A stretch of DNA of 64,000 bases, from contig JBHGNT010000014.1 of assembly GCA_043228905.1 (NCBI GenBank), forward strand, positions 15,004,001 through 15,068,000, in the 5' to 3' direction. The stretch is from Azolla caroliniana. Its lineage: Eukaryota > Polypodiophyta. The notes below the pieces were generated by a model. The model had not been told where the DNA came from, did no database searches, and was given only the letters and a program-made list of their open reading frames with translations. Made by a program: the position numbers and the translations under genes. Of this stretch, positions 60,857 to 64,000 are shown piece by piece. The first letter of the stretch is position 1. Every line of letters starts with the position of its first letter.

Positions 60857-61240
60857 TGGGGACCCGAGGTCAAGCTTTTCGCTATGGATATGGTGGGTTT
60901 CTCTTCTTCCTCTTCCTCTTCCTCTTCCTCTTCCTCTTCCTCTTCTTCTTCTTCTTCTTTTTTCCTCTTCCTCTTCTTCCTCTTCCTCTTCTTCCTCTTC
61001 CTCTTCTTCCTCTTCTTCTCTCTCTCTAATGAAGCTCTGATGAGACTTCTTTTCTCTTCTCTCTCAATCTGATGAAGAAATCTTTCTTCTTTTCTCCCAC
61101 CTCACAGCCTCTTTTCCCTGATGGGAAGACCTGAAGCTTTTTCTTTTAGGCTATGGAGGTTTCAAGAGCAGGAACAGGGTCACTATTTGTTCCTTGTTTT
61201 TGTCTTCTTCTTCGCCTTTCCTGCTCTCGACACGTAGGTA
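60857..61240 (-). promoter_or_regulatory. Promoter/leader of the bZIP gene, GA-rich with one ABRE-like site
   Basis: On the gene strand the 120 bases just before the leader's end (60901-61027) are a GAGGAA/GAAGAA-rich polypurine run. At 61229-61235 the minus strand reads ACGTGTC, an ABRE core, about 375 bases before the start codon. ABF genes are often ABA-responsive themselves, so self-regulation is possible. A single 7-base match can also occur by chance. Confidence 0.35.
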
Positions 61241-61388
61241 GATTTCCATCGCCCTTTTCACATTTGTCCGGACAAATGCTGTGATTGCATTCTCTATCCC
61301 TTCCTGCTTTTGGCCTTTTGCTTTTTGCTTTTTGGTGCAAACTTCATAGAGACCCAACAACCTTGTCTCTGCCAAACACCAAAACACA

Positions 61389-61391
<3 letters not shown>

Positions 61392-61430
<39 letters not shown>
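61392..61430. repeat. (TC)n microsatellite
   Basis: About 19 units upstream of the bZIP gene, followed by CCCCCC and then a SINE-like body at 61435. Confidence 0.95.
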
Positions 61431-61433
<3 letters not shown>

Positions 61434-61434
61434 C

Positions 61435-61495
61435 CCAATGGGCTAGACCCAGTCTCATAGATCACAAATTACAATCGTGTCTACCATAGATGTTA
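61435..61495 (+). mobile_element. Partial SINE family B copy
   Basis: GGGCTAGACCCAGTCTCATAG and GATCACAAATTACAATCG match the downstream half of the family B body seen at 55735-55775 (opposite strand) and 63190-63225. The box-A/B part is missing or replaced by (TC)n. Confidence 0.45.
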
Positions 61496-61660
61496 AAAAT
61501 CTATCTGTCTATCTGTCTATTTACCTCTCATATTTCATCCATATGCAATTAGTGTCTTACTCGTATTCATTTCTCCATTGGACAAAAACCGCTCATCCGT
61601 TCCCTATAACTTGTACCACAACTTCGTTGCGCGAGGTGGCTCCTATAAGCATCACCGAAA

Positions 61661-61664
<4 letters not shown>

Positions 61665-61746
<82 letters not shown>
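61665..61746. repeat. (CT)n microsatellite
   Basis: About 41 uninterrupted CT units. Confidence 0.97.
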
Positions 61747-61749
<3 letters not shown>

Positions 61750-61819
61750 GTACCTTGTCGTTAGACTACAAACTCTAAGGTTGACTCGACTATCACACAC
61801 ACCTTATTTTCGCCTAAAT

Positions 61820-61905
61820 TTCTAGGTGGTGTTGTGGAATGTTGGGGTTGAACACACAACTCCTAGTCTCCGTTGGATAACTTTATCAATTGAGTTCTCT
61901 CTCGC
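61820..61905 (-). mobile_element. tRNA-like SINE copy (family A), diverged
   Basis: On the minus strand: GAACTCAATTGATAAAG (A-box-like), CCAACGGAGACTAGGAG, then GTGTTCAACCCCAACATTCCACA (B-box GTTCAACCC). Same order and spacing as the copies at 62365-62465 and 62530-62635. Its head abuts a (CT)n run at 61905-61923. Confidence 0.5.
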
Positions 61906-61923
61906 TCTCTCTCTCTCTCTCTC

Positions 61924-62274
61924 TGTGGTAAAAGCACACAATTATATTAATTGTATGTAAAAACCACTTAGTTACAACACTTCTTAGTCTCCTCTACCTA
62001 TCATATGCCTATGTAGGGAGAGGGACGTCATGTAATGTCATTAAAAAACCTGAATATGCATTTGAGGAAATGATCCCCGCATGCTCTAACATCCAAAAAT
62101 TCCACATGAGAATACCTTTCAGCTTCTTTAGATAGGCTTTCACCCCATGTCTATTATCAAACATGAAAGCATTACGCATATTCCAATTGTGTTGTAGCCC
62201 CCAATAGCGTAAAATTTGGAACAATATCTCCATCTCATCATTTGATTCAACCATTTTGAACATATTGACTCTCT
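61924..62274. other. Spacer with possible retroelement-derived frame
   Basis: A minus-strand frame at 62009-62263 (EILFQILRYWGLQHNWNMRNAFMFDN) resembles the tail of plant non-LTR retroelement or RNase-H-like proteins, where a tryptophan before a NxRNxxxF motif is common. It is too short and diverged for a firm call. Confidence 0.3.
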
Positions 62275-62340
62275 CTCTCTCTCTCCATTAAGTTGTTACA
62301 CGACGATTAGACCTAGCTCTAGGGTTCGAAACCCAAATTC
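62275..62340 (-). mobile_element. tRNA-like fragment with B box
   Basis: On the minus strand GGGTTTCGAACCCTAGAGC contains a near-perfect tRNA B box (GGTTTCGAACC). It lies beside a (CT)n run at 62265-62285, in the same setting as the neighbouring SINE copies. Confidence 0.35.
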
Positions 62341-62364
62341 CCACCTCTCTATTATTCCATACAT

Positions 62365-62464
62365 ATCCTCTTGATTTACTAGATGCCAAGTGGAATGTAG
62401 GGCCTGCACCCATGACTTCCTGGTCTCCATTTGGCAACCTTACTAATTGAGCTACATCCATCTG

Positions 62465-62465
<1 letters not shown>
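62365..62465 (-). mobile_element. tRNA-like SINE copy (family A)
   Basis: On the minus strand: CCAGATGGATGTAGCTCAATTAGTAAGG (A box TAGCTCAATTAG), CAAATGGAGACCAGGAAGTC, ATGGGTGCAGGCCCTACATTCC (B-box position), then CACTTGGCATCTAGTAAATC. The head abuts (CT)n at 62467-62502. Confidence 0.65.
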
Positions 62466-62505
<40 letters not shown>

Positions 62506-62529
62506 GGCATTACACCATGGGCACCCATG

Positions 62530-62635
62530 CATATCTCTTAATTTACTAATGCTAAGTGGAATGTAGGGGCTACACCCATGACCTCCTGGTCTCCATTGAG
62601 CATCTTTACTAATTGAGTTACATCCATCTGGGCTT
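62530..62635 (-). mobile_element. tRNA-like SINE copy (family A)
   Basis: About 90% similar by eye to the 62365-62465 copy: CCAGATGGATGTAACTCAATTAG, CAATGGAGACCAGGAGGTC, ATGGGTGTAGCCCCTACATTCC, CACTTAGCATTAGTAAATT. The head abuts a (GT)n run at 62637-62660. Confidence 0.65.
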
Positions 62636-62744
62636 TGTGTGTGTGTGTGTGTGTGTGTGTATTTGTTCAAACTTCTATTCAGCCGACTTCCATTCGACCA
62701 AATCCCATGTCTCATGGGCCAATTTTGGCCTTAGAAGACGTTAA

Positions 62745-62747
<3 letters not shown>

Positions 62748-62836
<89 letters not shown>
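62748..62836. repeat. (CT)n microsatellite, longest in the window
   Basis: About 44 uninterrupted CT units. Confidence 0.97.
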
Positions 62837-62838
<2 letters not shown>

Positions 62839-63084
62839 GACATTGAACCATGGGCAAGGTTCCGTCGCATATATCACAATTACTATCCCATGGACATTCA
62901 TCTATCACCCAAATATGAAGATATGCAAGGTATGTAATGAAAACTTGGCAGATGAATGAATGTCATTTACTTATCGCATGCTCAACGTATTAGGTAATTC
63001 ACAAGAGATATGATGACTTGTTAGATGGGCACAATAATGTAAGTGTCATACTTTTACCTCAAAATATTAACCCCCAGTCAAATA

Positions 63085-63250
63085 CAATGGTGCATAGGTC
63101 GAATTTGGACCCATGATGGACGATAAAACATCTATTTTATTCTAATCTCTCTCAAAAAATTGAGAGAACTTTGCATTTGATCCTTGCCATGCGCTAGGCC
63201 CTACTTCATTGATCACAATCGGTCTCTTGGAAACATCATAAAGATATCTA
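63085..63250 (+). mobile_element. tRNA-like SINE copy (family B)
   Basis: On the plus strand TTGAGAGAACTTTGCATTTGATCCTTGCCATGCGCTAGGCCC, then TTGATCACAATCGGTCTCTTGG, matches the minus-strand copy at 55735-55835 segment by segment (B-box-like ATTTGATCC). The 5' part from about 63085 (CAATGGTGCATAGGTCGAATTTGG) is weaker. Confidence 0.5.
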
Positions 63251-64000
63251 TCTGCCCACCATAATTCTCTCGTTGTATAATCAATCATGTGAATTGAAGG
63301 TAAAATAGACAAGGAGTTTGATTACATTTTCATTAAATTTGACATTACCCTTGCATATTATATTAGGAGTTTATTGAGTTCTCATTCCAACCAAACATAG
63401 GATGAAAATCCACGTTGAGGCCATTGGTCACAATAAAATGTAGGCGGACAACTCTTTGGCTTACTTGTGAATGAACAAAAAGAAGAGATGAGTGGACAAA
63501 TAGGAAGTATGAGGAATAACATAACATGCGACCCAAACAAAACAAAATCATTGGTTGTAATAAAAGTGAGGGGGACAAATAAATAATAAAGAGGACAAGG
63601 AAGGCACTTGCATCATGCCAATCAAGCTTAAGCATGTCCAAGAATACCCAAACATTTTCAATTACCCATTTGGGTATCCATCTTACATGAAGGTCTTTTT
63701 TTATTCTCGATGTCTAGTTGTACAAATCAGTTAGTCATAAGGTTACCACATAACCATTAACCGAGATGGTTATGGATTACCTCCTCAAAAGTGGTAGCCT
63801 ATGGCTTGATCCATAGAACTATGCATATCATTCTGATTGTAATATTAAGGTATGCACCAAAGGTTGTCAAGCATTGTATGGGTTGTTTATATAGTCGATG
63901 GGTCCCAACTTAGGATTACATTTTTGTGGATGGTAATACTCCATCATTCTCCGAGCTTTATTTAATTAATCATGTTTGTTGTGTTAATTATGTGAGGAGA
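63251..64000. other. Intergenic, nothing recognised
   Basis: AT-rich sequence to the window end. The minus-strand frame at 63363-63641 has hydrophobic stretches but no family features. Confidence 0.45.

Noticed and set aside
60470-61072. 200-codon plus-strand frame opposite the bZIP exon 1
   Set aside because: Shadow of the bZIP coding strand, continuing into the GA-rich leader as poly-Ser.

Overview
The window is nuclear DNA from a flowering plant. It is AT-rich, its genes have many short exons bounded by GT..AG introns, TTTAGGG telomere-type motifs occur, (CT)n/(GA)n microsatellites are common, and it carries decayed LTR retrotransposons and tRNA-like SINEs. I cannot name the species. No bacterial, viral or CRISPR-type system is visible.

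Layout, left to right. (1) 486-7017, + strand: the 3' seventeen exons of a plastid-type lycopene-cyclase-like FAD oxidoreductase; its 5' end lies outside the window. (2) 9498-10205, - strand: a small unrecognised secreted Asn/Ser-rich protein. (3) 13957-18630, + strand: a complete nine-exon MEKK1-type MAPKKK with a very long serine-codon tract. (4) 18631-25690: gene-poor, with a 78-bp tandem repeat carrying telomere-like motifs, an AAACCG-rich stretch and long ATGT/GT microsatellites. (5) 25691-27879, + strand: a complete two-exon DUF3527 protein. (6) 29470-31458, - strand: an intronless PLS-class PPR protein made of regular 102-residue triplets and lacking normal E/DYW domains. (7) About 31750-36180: a decayed Ty1-copia element. 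A 687-bp solo LTR with a clear 5-bp target duplication sits in its gag remnant, and a second LTR-element fragment interrupts its 3' LTR. (8) 37952-49193, - strand: a complete seventeen-exon IRE/IREH1-type AGC kinase. (9) 49640-50825: several families of complex tandem repeats just upstream of that kinase. (10) 54005-60856, - strand: a complete four-exon group A (ABF/AREB-type) bZIP factor with a 4.2-kb first intron, a 27-nt microexon and a tandemly repeated Gln-rich linker. (11) 60857-64000: GA-rich leader, then SINE-like copies alternating with (CT)n runs.

The MAPKKK, AGC kinase and bZIP factor all belong to signalling or stress families, but they are separate transcription units and nothing shows that they act together. 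The joined exon models of the MAPKKK (632 aa), DUF3527 protein (665 aa), AGC kinase (1094 aa) and bZIP factor (517 aa) each keep one open reading frame from ATG to stop. The visible part of the cyclase-like gene gives 538 aa. The most interesting items are the PPR gene's modular duplication and unusual repeat style, the nested retrotransposons, the SINE clusters, the telomere-motif tandem repeat and the repeat-expanded bZIP linker.
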